Part shown: positions 31,655 to 43,800 of the stretch, piece after piece
How the letters are laid out: the number at the start of each line of letters is the position of its first letter
How positions within the stretch are numbered: position 1 is the stretch's first letter
Assembly (NCBI GenBank): GCA_009760855.2
Contig: WPIO01000024.1
Coordinates: forward strand, 4,874,001 to 4,938,000
Source of the DNA: Cristatella mucedo
Taxonomy: Eukaryota > Bryozoa > Phylactolaemata > Cristatellidae
Direction: 5' to 3'
Length of the DNA stretch: 64,000 nucleotides
Position numbers and translations under genes: made by a program
Notes under the pieces: model-generated
What the model saw: the letters and a program-made list of their open reading frames with translations, nothing else
What the model was told of the DNA's origin: nothing
Databases searched by the model: none

Positions 31655-32900
31655 CCGACGATAGCAACACGGTGCTACGACAGCGAAACCCTCACTAGCT
31701 CGGGTAGCAGCACAACTCGCGAAAGTTGCCAAGAACTGAATCTAGCAACAGGCTGGCCATAATAAAATAACAGTGCTAAATATTCTGCTCGCAGCGCTAG
31801 CAACGACGTCGTATTAGTAAAAGCAAAGCAATAGCTTTTATTTTACGGCCGACGCGCACAGGTGACTGCCAGCTGACTGGCTAACAGGATTACAGCAGCT
31901 CCAATCGGCAGACTGTTGCACCACAAGAGCGACTTTGGTCACACGCAAGCCTTATGTAGTAGTCAGGTCAGATGTAACGCCGAAGGCTCGGCGGAGTAGG
32001 CGTAACTTACCGCTTATCGAGCAGCGCAAGCTACGGCCGAATGCAGTTCGGAGCGTCTCTACGCCCAATAAGCAGGCCGCCACGAAACGATTGTTTTTGG
32101 CGCTGACCTACCTATCGTTATTAAGGGGGTCGTGAGTTCACGGCGTGAACTGGTGGAAAGCGAAGCGCACGAATAGGGGGCATTACTGAGCTTCACTCGC
32201 AAGCGCACAATGTCGCTGCGCGTCTAGCTCTCAGTTTCATCTTCCGCACTCCTCGCAGGCGCACAACAGCACACGCACGCTTGCGGGGGAAATACGTCCC
32301 AGCACTTAGGCTACCTACGTCTATTGTGAGGAACGACCCAAAAGAAGACAGAGGAGCCCGAACTGGAGCCTAGACCCTGACTGGAGACCTAGGGCTCCGC
32401 TTCCACCGTGAAGGCAGGAATACACACTACACCGTACTACTTCTAGTTCGCATCGGCAAATCACTATTCCGGGACCCTGTGCGTGCACACGCAATACGCA
32501 AACACAAATGCGAGCGCAGGCGCTATACGACCGTATTCTGTCCACCGAATTCTCCTGATGTTGACTCTCTCATTCTCGTCCCACCACTGCCGGCTCGCTC
32601 TCCGTGGCGAGGACCTTCAGCCCGCGTAGCCATACCCTTGAAAAAACTAGCCGTGACAATAGGGTTGATAGACTAGCCGACATCAATCTGCCGCTCCCGC
32701 GGGGAGCAGGATGCTACTGACATTGAGCCTGGCCGGCGCTGTGCTAAACATACGTAAGGCAATAATCACTATCGTAAATAGTTACACATAATGCTGCTCA
32801 TAAACATATACTTTTCGCGTCTATTTCATAAGCGTTCTAATTAAGCGGCAAAGGTCGCAGTTCTTAATCGAGGTTCAGCTGTAGTGCTCATTGTGCGAAA
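31655..32900. repeat. direct repeat pair, second copy (R1' and R2' blocks)
   Basis: Partner of 29580-31010. Between its R1' and R2' lies 780 bp of unrecognised sequence instead of LINE-A. Suggests two insertions of one unnamed family or a local duplication. Confidence 0.6.
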
Positions 32901-33351
32901 TCACTGGGCTTTTTACAAGAGGTTGCCTCAGTGGCGGCGGTATCCAGCGAAGCTACGTAAATGGTAAGTCTATTGGGGCCAACCGAATGCAGAATTATGC
33001 GCCATGCATCCTTCATGAAGACACAGCAGATCATATGCAATTTGTAGGGCGGTGTCTCAACTTTTGTCTCGATTTCAGGGCAATCGACGGGGCATAGATA
33101 TAGGCATATCCGGCTCATCGTCGGTCGTACTTTTGAAAAATGGAACTCACCTCATTGCTATCTAATTCTTCTCAAATAAATATTAAAAAATTAAGGAATC
33201 TCTCTAAGTATGTTAACTTTTATAAATATTTGAAGGCGTAGCACGGCTCTCTGTCCGTCCATATTCTGGCGACGCCATGCTCTTCAATGCCGATGGTGTG
33301 CTCAGGAGCTTGGCTCACCTCGCCTAGATTTCTTTGCGTTCCGAGGTCGGG

Positions 33352-33561
33352 ATGGCGGGCAGGGGTTACGGCGGTAGCGGCCCACCGGCTGGTGGTGATA
33401 GTTATTACGGCTCTTTCGGAAGTGTTGACGACCGAAGAAATGCGACGCCGAGCGTACCGACCGGCGGGTTTCGATCGTCGCGGTACGCCGAGGGTAGGGA
33501 AAGTGACGTAGCCCGAGGTAGCCAGCAGGACTTATGGAACTCAAAATCATACTCGTCATTT
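33352..33561 (+). CDS. znf318: znf318 exon 1 (putative first coding exon)
   Basis: ATG in the context TCGGGATGGCG opens a Gly/Ser/Arg-rich frame (MAGRGYGGSGPPAGGD) that ends YSSF in phase 0 at GTAAGT. Phase and composition fit exon 2, but low-complexity sequence gives little homology support. An acceptor-like TTGCGTTCCGAG just before the ATG and a GTAAGT at 32965 hint at an upstream non-coding exon. Confidence 0.55.
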
Positions 33562-34780
33562 GTAAGTGTGCCCTGTTAATCGAGTGCGAGCCTTAGCGAC
33601 GATTGCATGCTTATCTCCAGCAGCTCTGCGCCAGCCGTCTAGGTGAGACGGCGAAAGCGCACGGCCCATGGCGCTTGGGTGCCGTGCGCTCTCGCGCCTT
33701 CTTCGTGTCGAGCTCGTCTTTTCCATTCGTTATTGTACATTAGTGTCGGTCGTCGTCGTGAGTTTCAGCGCGCAAGACTAGCCATTCTACCGGTCTGACA
33801 TTGATGCAGTACTTGTCGTTATAATCCGTTGTTCATATTAATGATATAATAATAATAATACTAATAATGCACTTGATAAAGCGCCCTCAGAGAACTCAAT
33901 CTCTCTCTCTAGGCGCTTTACATATTGCACTCAAGAAGACTACATCTCTAGCCAGGTGCTTCGCAGCTTGATGCAAGAACATCAGCAATCAAGTGTTGAG
34001 GGCGTAAGATATTATGCTTAGACGATCATGCAAGTGCAGCCGAGCATCGCGATGCTTAAGCCAGCACGCCAAAGCCTCCGGCACCCTGTCAAGGATCGAT
34101 CGATTGATTTTAAGATCCGCTATAAGGATCGTTAATTTTTTTATTCGTAATGTTGCGTCTTCGCACCAGAAATCGTTCCATGTACTGTAATGTAATGAAT
34201 CTCCGTCTGTAACTCGACAAAGCTGCAAGGACTAAGTGTGTCAGGGCAGTCGAGGAAGTGAGTAGCATAGAAGTAGCTGTTCCAGAGGGCTGAAAAGTAT
34301 GTGCCCGTTTCTTCAGTAGGAGTGGATGCTGTTGCATACGAATTGTGGACTTGAGTTCCACAGTCTAGGACTTTAAAGGACGAGTTCTCTGGGGGCACTT
34401 TATCAAGTGTATTATTATTATTATTATTAACAGCTTCTGTTGCCTATGAGTGCTTGGCTTATCCCTGAGTAGATAAAAAACACGGATGAGGTTGCAACCT
34501 TATGGACAGTAGTACCCAGTCTATGCTGGGCGAGCTTCAGCTGTCGACGTTAAGGTAGCGATGCACTACGTTTCAGTAGCGTGGAGGCTACTTATTCTAA
34601 AGACAGATGCTTCAATGGGTCAGAGCCTAGATTCCCAGCCGATTTTTTGTGTGACCGGTAGTTTATGCCAATTAATTGTGGTAGGACGTAATTGCTAGCT
34701 ATGGGTTCGTGCTGATCCGAGCTTGGACTCATGCTCAGTTTGAGAGCATCAATCAAGTTGGATCGATGCCCATACGATCT

Positions 34781-34830
<50 letters not shown>

Positions 34831-37800
34831 TCTGTTGCTCGTTGTTTGACAGCACTGAAAGAACTTAATGTCAGTATGTTTGCATAGCAGCTGTTTAGAA
34901 GAGACGACGCGATGGAGTTTCTCACCTGTTTATCTGCCTATAAAAAAGCTTCTAGCTGGCTAGAGTAATCTTGTTTTCACCAATCCATCGAGTGCCTATG
35001 CAAGAAGCGTCGTAGACGACAGTAGTCATAGCAATTTAAAACTTTTCTTGGCTGTTGCAACAAGGCAAGAGTACTTTCTACTCGATTTCTGTATATTTTC
35101 TGTTTCGATTCTTACGTAGTTTCTTCCGCTATCATCGAGCTTGTGACTGCTGTCGAGGCCACTGCTAGACCCCCGTAGTAGCTTGGTATACTGTTACTAG
35201 TTTAATCATATCATAGTGTAAGTGCTGTAGCCTGAGTGCTACAGCACTTAGGTCATTATTTGCAGAAGTTTGCTATACTAGCCATAATTGTGATCCAGTT
35301 GGAGCTAATTCATGCGTTATAGGTTATATATACTTGATGACTTGCTAGCAACTATTTGTCATGTTTTTTGGGCTGTCAAGAAATATTTTCACATGCTGCA
35401 CACAACTCAAGTATTCCCTTCGTCGTAGAAAACCCTCTTTTAACCCGAACGAGTTAACTGCCACAGCAGCTGTGGGCATACTGCTAGCATTTTTTCTCAG
35501 CCGAGTGTAGGCTGAAAAGTATGTCAATGATTTGTTGCAGTTTAGAACAGCGTTGTTTCTGCTCCCCTAAGGTCGATCGATATTGGGCTATCTGTTCCCT
35601 ACTCTCATCTTTAGTGTACAGATAACCTTTCAGTAACTTACATTCTTTCAGTAAGGCCTCTTATATTATGGCCTTATATATTTATATTATCTATTCTTTT
35701 ATGCTTGCTTGGATACTCGCCATTCACTTGTTGCCTGAGCTACTTCGTCTGCAACTTTCTATGGCGAATGTTGTTTCTACTGATGACAGACAACTCGTCC
35801 TTGGCACAGGTCTAGGTTATCAAGTATTTTCATATAACTGACATCGCAGCTGCTACTCTTGTAGTTGTTCAGGTGAGCTTGTGCTTGGCACTGCCCACAA
35901 ACAGGGGATCATGTTGTACCTTAGCTATTTCCTTATGTAGTAGTGTTATATTTTGGTTGTAATTCAAGTTAAAGTACTGGTTTAGTTGTGTTCAAAGTTA
36001 CTTAACCTGCTGTGGGCCTGGTATGCTGTCCTGATTCACATTATGTTGGCAAAGCCATCCTCTGAGTGGATTTTGTCGTACGCCATAAAGCAGGGCAGCA
36101 TTGGGTTGTGGTGATGACAAGCATGGCTTATGCACTTAAGCACTCTTTCGAGTGTGTGGCTCACTTGTCTGCAATGGGGGGGGGGAGCTCAGCTTTGAAA
36201 AGTTTTGAACTGGCTTATGGCGTGAACCAAATGTGATACCCAACGCTGAGTTTAGCATTTTTCTTTTTCGGCCACCAAGTGTTCTCCTGTTCATTTGTAC
36301 ATTCACCAAGGAAGCCAGTCCGGTGGCTGGTACCGTTTCACACCACCTTCTGGTGCTGTGCACTGACTGTTTCTATGTATTTGCCCACACTGGCTAGCTG
36401 TCATCGATAGTACTGTAACCCCAGATACCGGAGCTATGTGGACCATGTGACTTAGCTCTTAGGATTTTATAAGTCGTGGTCATTCTCCTTCGTTGGCTAC
36501 AACATGCACTGTGATGTGCAGAATCAGTATGAACTGTTGCTTCAGTTGTTAGCTCAAGACCGGCTGTTACGTCGCAGCTCCAGTCGGCTACTGTAGAGTG
36601 CCCGGATCTTAACCCAGGGACATGGTACTTGCACTTTACTACCCAGGTCGCGGGTTTGAGTCCCACAGCCACCAATCCTTCATTGCTCACTACAAGAAGA
36701 GCGTTCTAGCTTCCCTACAAATTAGGCTGTTATGCTCCATTAGAGTGAGTGCTCCATGCAAATCGGCCGACCTTTTTTAACCTTGAAGACAGCTTCTCGG
36801 ATCATTATCCACTTTCTTGCAGCTTGAGGCAGCTGCTCCATTGCAGCCATTGTCCGTTACACTGCAAATTAGTGTGCTCGCTACTGCGACCAGTCTCAGA
36901 ATCTTGTTTAGGACTTACTTACTGCCTACCTTCTAAGCTTAAATGGTAGTGTAAGTGGCGGTACCAATGTGTGTATTTATATGGTGGCTTTCAGCACCAC
37001 CTGGGGACGTGAGGCATGACAGCTTTCGGCAAGAAAGAAGTTAGGTTTATCGTTGCCTGCAGCAGTCGAACCCACGATGCCAACTAGGGAAGAGTATTAC
37101 ATCACGATCTATGTTCGTTGGTTGTAGGTTTTTTATCATCCTACTCCTTGCTATTTCATAGTCGTTAGTTGTAGAACTAACTTGTTGCCAAACCGTTGCT
37201 TTAGCAATTGCTAAGTCAGGGTGCCTCAAAGCATAGACGTTGTGACCATTTTGGATAACATTCGCCCTGGTTTTTATTATTGCATGGTTACTATGGCAAT
37301 GTACAGATTATAGATCATTGCTTACAGGAAATATTCATTTGATGTACAAGCTTTTTATCAGACAATATGCTTTTAAATTTGTGAGGTTTTTGAAAAAGAT
37401 TTGTTACAAGCCTCGAGATTCGTAAGAAATTGATAACTTTAGCCCGACCGTCTTCGTGTTTCTGCTGTCATTGCAAGGGATCAAAGTTCCCCAACCCTGC
37501 ATATTATGTGGGCATAGTAATGGTGGATTACTGCTTATGTTTCTGTTTTAGATGTTACCAGCAAATTAAAATTTTCCCAAGAAAAGTCGGTAAAATACTT
37601 AAGAAAGCCCGTGTTGTTTTGCATGTAGTGTGTGTACGAAAGCCTGTACTTGCTCGTTTTGGATGCATAATGCGAGCGAGCTATGCAAGACTCTGCTGCT
37701 TAATACCTATCGTCTTTGTGGCTTTGTGGAGTTACAGACATGGAGATACATTACATTGGATTGTATATTGAGTTTTTATTACATACCCTCGAAGGTTAGC

Positions 37801-40800
37801 CAATTCAGGTGGTAAATAGTGCAAAGAGCTCATATTTTCTTATCTGTGGCCCAATAGTATTTTCAGTCTTTTTGTAAAAGTTGACCTGTGTTGCTTGATG
37901 AATTGTGGGACTGCCTCAAGCCTTTGTGAATAGGAGTAGTATTTAACATTTTTATCCGTTGAATTCAAATGTATCCATCTGACTCACCTTAAATAATGCT
38001 CTAGGTTGCGTTTGGGAGCGTTTGTTCTGGCTGATAGTCAGAATGGTAAAATGTATGATAGTAAATGTCGTGCAAGATGCTTGCCACGCAGCTATTGTTC
38101 GTTTCTTCGTGGGCAACTTCGTGAACCAACCCATGAGCAAAGGAGCAGAAGAGCATTTTCAATGGTTGGCAGTAGTCAATCCACACGATGATGGTGATGC
38201 ATATGGATTTTCCACCACATTGAACAACCAGCAAGTGTGCCTGGGCCGAGCATTTTGAAGGCTGGCAAATTAAGAATTCGTGCCGAAGAGATGCCGAAAA
38301 AAGGCCTCTATGCTGGCAGTAAGCTTCTTGTTGTAAGCGCCAAGGATAGTGTATTGAGTTAAGTAAGCTGTGGGTGCTTGAAGCTTGTGCTGCTGCAGCA
38401 GTTCAGCCAAGAATGGAGAGATCAGTCAAAGGGAAGTAAAGGGTAGTTGCACCATAGCCACCTCATTGGTATTGCACTTGAAGAACTTTGGCGACTGTCA
38501 GCCTCTTGCAGTGAGAATAAACGATCGACTTAAAACTGCCTGTGTTGAAATGTGTGATCACGTCTCCTTTGGCCATGACCCAGAAGCTGAGGTTATCCAG
38601 TGGTTATGATTTAGTATGAAAACTTTTTATGATGCAGTAGCCAATCGTAGGAGTCTGGTAGCTTGCTTGGCCTTGAAGATAGACATTGGCCGAGTAGCTA
38701 TTTTGGTTTTGCAAGTGAATATTACTTAAAGACCAAAATGGCCATTATGTAAAGGATTGATTGCAGATATAGTGGAATGTTTGTAGTAGCCCTGCAAAAT
38801 CAAAGAAAATGGCCTGACTTTGTCTTGCAACAAAATGGTTACCGGGTTCCTAATCTTGTAGATTTGTCAATTGTGATATTGCCACCAGGTTTCCAAAAAA
38901 GTTCAAGCAAGTCCAAAAGATTTGAGTATTACAAGAAAGGTGTCTCGATCCAAGTTCTCGACACCAAGAATGCGTGGTATGGATGTTCTTTTTCTTGTTA
39001 GGGCTATATCTGCTTACGTGTTGGTGCCCCATGATATTTTGTAGCAAGTAGATTTTTGGCAGCACTGCAACATAAACACAGCCAAGTCAACAGCCTCGTT
39101 TATGTAGTGGCTTAAGAGCTGGGGGAACACATACTTGCCTGCTCTGGACTCAAACCTATGACCTGGTTCCTGAAGTACATCCGGACTACCCTCCTGGTAC
39201 TCGTGGTGGCAGTATGAGGATGAGACTACTTGTGTGCATGCAGCACTAGCTACAGTAGTTACGGTTGGTCGTGCATTTGTGTGGGTAATTGCCACGGGCT
39301 ACAAGCTTTATACCAGCAAGACGTTTGTAAAGCACCCAGAAACGAGTCTCCATCCAAGTACTTGGCAAATTCTTGCAAGAGAAGCCATAGCCAAGAGTGA
39401 ATGACTGCAAGGCAAGCTTACTTACAAGATCACCCAAATATCAAGCTTTGCTTTAGTCAAGTCCTGGGACATGCATGCTGTTATAGTTTAGTCTCTGAAG
39501 TAAGCATTACCTTTCAGTGCTTCTCGTAACAGGCTTTGTCTCTATCCTTGGCATCCAGTAACTGCAAGTAACAGCAAGTAGTAGTCTATTATATGCCAGA
39601 CAGAAAGCATTCTGGTTTATTGGGTTGGCAGTTAAGATTCATCGGGTTCAGGCCGAGTTCTTTTGGTGCATTGCTAGAAGCGACCTGATGCTGCTGCCGG
39701 TTCAGTGTTGGAACGTGCTAGCCCCAGGTAGTGAGCTATTGTATGTATGTACTGACTAGCCTTTTTAGGTTTTGTTTTCGACCCCATTAAACTTCTCAAA
39801 TGCCCACGTTGCCAAAGCCTTATTTTGTTGAATAGATATAGACCAAAAAAGTGTGCAACCAAAAAAGTGTGCAGTTTTTTGAGGTCAGCTGGTTTGATTT
39901 ATCTAAGTTTGTCAGTGATTCTCAGTTCTGCCGTCCCTGGGCACATCCGGGTGAAGTGTCTGCACCCCTTATTTGAAGACGAGGGACATTGCAGAGCAGG
40001 ACAATGTGCAGATCATTCTTTGTTAACGGGTTTTTCTTCCTTTATCTAGAAAGGACCTGAAGATATGCTCAGGGTAACAGTGGGCAATCAGATGTACACG
40101 CCTCAAAGGAGCGATGGAACAGCGCAAGATTTCGCAAGCAGTGGCTTGGGTAGAGCCACCGGTCAGCAATATGAGCGCACTGTTCAGCCTATGGGAGGCG
40201 GTTCTTCTCACTTGCCTAACAGTGTCAGCAGCAGCAGCAGCGATTGGAGCTCGCACTCGCGGCAGCCCGATCATCGCAGCATAGTTGTCCCGGGAAGCAG
40301 CGTGCACTCGCAAAATGCCGGACTCGGTAGCTGGAGCGATCCGACTCGCCAGTCGGATCGCGCGGATATGCACGGCCGTGCCAGCTCTGCCATTCTGGGC
40401 GGCTCGCAGGCATCTTATGGTGAGAACGAGCCGTTCATCGACCTGCGCAGCGCTGCGCAGTCTGCTGCCGAGGATCGGCTTCGTGGGCTAGGGTTGTCGG
40501 CTTCCTCGCGAGACGGTCGGTCGTCAGACTTCGGCAGCCATGTTGATGGACGCTCCTCGGCATCGTGGCCTTCGACGGACGTGGGTGGCGCACGTGCTCA
40601 GTTCGACCAACACGCTCAAGTCGATCGAACGGGCCCAAAGTCGATACTGAAGAACAGAAGTTTCGGAGCATCACAGCTGGATCATGTATCAGCCATTGGC
40701 ACGGGGCGCGGCAACGATGCAGGCTCGACTTCGGCAGGTGCTGCCGAGGCACCGTATCAGGCACAATCTCTACTGGCGTCTGCAGCCGCTCTGCAGCACG

Positions 40801-43800
40801 CTCCTGCGGGAGGGGGTGGCTCAGCCAAAGCCCAGGTGTTCGACTACGGCCACAGCAAAGCCGACGTGCTGTTTGGCAGTGCCAAGGTGTTGCCAACGGG
40901 TGAAAGTGGAGAGCAAAAGTCGTTGGCTGCCGACAAGCTTGGCAGATCGGCTGAGCAGAATGCTGTGCTGACTGGAAAGAATCTGATGCAGGACCCTACG
41001 ATCGCCAGCATTTTAAAGTCGATCGGCGGTGACTACGATCTGACCAAGAAGTTGCAAGAGAAAGCGCGCCAGCAGGAGCAGCTGGCCGAGGAGATGGCGC
41101 GACGCAGGCGAAAGGAGAAGACCGAGGAGGAGATGACAAGGCAATTCTGCATTAACAAGACTGCATCCTTTCTCGAAGGTGATCTCGATATCGTTACCGT
41201 CCTGGACGATTCGGCGATGGCTGCTGGCGGTGGCGTCAGATCGGATAAGGATGGCAGTGCCAGCAGAGCAAGCAAGGATGTCGGCCTGGATCGTCGCGGT
41301 CCGTTGGCATCGTCGTTGTCGTCGTCACGCTCGGCAGCCACTGCGCAGAGCCGAGAACCTTCGACTGGTGGGCGAGACTCCACTAGCGGCGACGGTGCAT
41401 ACTACGGCAGCCTCTCACCCACTCGAAGCAGGTACCGTTATGGCATTTGTCAAATTCTGCTGTGGTCCAGCTTAGTTAGGGCTCGGAAAAAGTTCCGGGC
41501 AGCACAGGACAACGAAGCACTGTGCTCGATCAGTGCCGGCTCTCTTGCTTCTAATCTCCTTTTCTGATCCTGACTGCTTCGGCTACTCTTGAGGTTTCCG
41601 GCGGCTCTGGCATCACTTGTCTGTCACTAGTGGCTGGCTTCGGTTGGAGTCAGTTGGTGAGAGCACTTTCTGTCGGTACTCGGTTATTCATGCATCGTTC
41701 GTTCCCATGTGTCTCGATTCTTCTGCCCAATTGGGTCGCTCGTTACATGATTTCGTGACCTCGAACAAGATTTATTTTATATGCAACTTTGCAAAGATAA
41801 AGTAGTTTCTGTCTTGCCCTAAACCTGCTGAATCTCCCGATCGTCTACAGATATGCAGTTCTCTCGTGTTCAGATGGTTCTCTCTCTGACTGCTGGCGAC
41901 TTTTTTAAAATCCGTGTTCAGTCTGTTCTCTCGACGACTGACAGCTTTTTTTGTATTGCTGGTGGCTGTGGGTAACCATTGCTCCTTAGATCAACTTACT
42001 CTCGTCATGGCTTGTTTTTGGTCATTGTTGACCTGCTCCTTCCTGGTATGATTACTGCAGCCGGCCTTGCACCCAGCAGATGCTGTGAAAAGTCGATCTT
42101 TGTCGTGTTGGTGTGCAGACCTGAAACTTGGGTGCTAGAAATGATGCACTCGTGGACCACGTTGCATCCTGCTACCAAGTGTTACTGTCGCCACTCCCAC
42201 CTCTGTCTTTTGGCTGCGTTACTCGACACATCCATTGCCGCGGCGTTCATGTTGCTCTGATACACCCCATTGGCTCCTGAGTTGCATTCACGACCTTCCA
42301 GCTTGCCCAACGTTCTCAATATTTACGGCAGCCCGTGTGTTGACATGGCGCTGTGAACCTGCAGCAACCTCTTGGTCTTATCTGACTCAATATGCCAACG
42401 GGTTTGTACATGCTCACTGTCCGTGTGTTCTTGCCCAGACCGGTTTGTATCAGCAAAGAGCCTGACTTTGGTTTTGTGCTCCAGCGATTTTGTACGTTTG
42501 GAAGGGCAGATGATGTGGGGAAGGTGCTGCATATGTGCAGTCTGATTATTTGACTCCAGATTGGCCAGCTGGTATGTGCTTTGAGGGTCTCTATGGAGGG
42601 ATGTTATACTGCAACAATTTTTTAGCCTGTTAGTAAAGTTGTGTTGCTGATCCCGACTACCTTGTCATTCATGGTCGTGCGTGGAGTGATGGCTGGAGAG
42701 TGATCGGATATCCTGTGGAGCATTGCAAATGCTTGAGAGAGCAGCACAGCCTAGAAGTAGGCATCACGTGGACCACGTGATGGAGGATCACGTGGACCAT
42801 GGAGGCGCTCATTATTTTAAGCCCACATGCATCTAGCAGTGTGTGCACCACTTGCACGAGCTCAGGTGCTATTGTTGTGTCGTTAGCACTTCACAAGGAA
42901 CAGGGGAGTCGCAGACGGTGCTGCGTACTCACTGATGACAACAGTCCAGCACAAGGCTTGGTGGCAAACGGACATGAGACGAACTAAACGTAACTGCTTC
43001 TTTAGCTGCCCAGTTTGTTTTCTTTTTAGCACACTTATGTTGTACTGCCTTGGGCTTACATGTACAGATGGTAGATATGGAGGTCTCTTAGTACTTGATC
43101 CGGTATTACGCTTCTGAGGTGATTGTAAGTGATTACCACGCTGTATTGCCACACATATTGTAGCAGATTCGGCAGGCTGTGCTACCAAACAAATATATTT
43201 GGCATAGGTTGTATCATGTGCCTGCTATTGTTAGCTGGTAGGCAGTATTGAGCACTTAAGTTGCTGAATTTAGCAATTTAACAGTCATAATTAGTTGAGT
43301 CTGCCCGCACGCCTTCAGCCCAAAGCAAGTCTGAAATAAAGTATGTAACAGAAAGAAGAGCAGATTGACCGGGAGAGTTACTGAAGTTTTTACATCATAA
43401 TGTATGCCGACAATACGTCGTGTTACTTCAGAAGAGAAGCAAAAGAAAGGTTAAAAGCTGATTTATTAGCAACTTTTACGTGGCAGCAGACGGGTCATTA
43501 TAAGGCGATCATCACCACTTGCAGTGGGCAGTTTAGGATCGCCCACTGAAGCACTCGGACCGGCGACCTGGGTCGCGAAGAGCAAGCACCTTACTCCTGG
43601 GCTTCTGACTCATGGGCCGAAGTCGTGACCAGAGGACTAAGTCTTGCTTGTGGATATTCAGCTTGCATGCCATCTGCACACATTGGTGTCATCTGTGTAC
43701 TCAGTTGAGTCGATTGCTTGGCTCCCACATTTATCTCCACGTAAGTCTTATCCCTGCCATGGTGATCAGTCCTATGGCTGATTTGTCTGGGCCAATGGCG

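Larger units (their letters stand above)
33562..40049 (+). other. znf318 intron 1
   Basis: Contains LINE-A tails in opposite directions (33845-33940, 34375-34430), a LINE-B fragment (34180-34375, -), an AC microsatellite, SINE-A copies at 36605 and 39085, a LINE-B end at 37640-37780, and the unexplained open segments of 38000-39000. 34860-36600 shows nothing recognisable. Confidence 0.55.
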
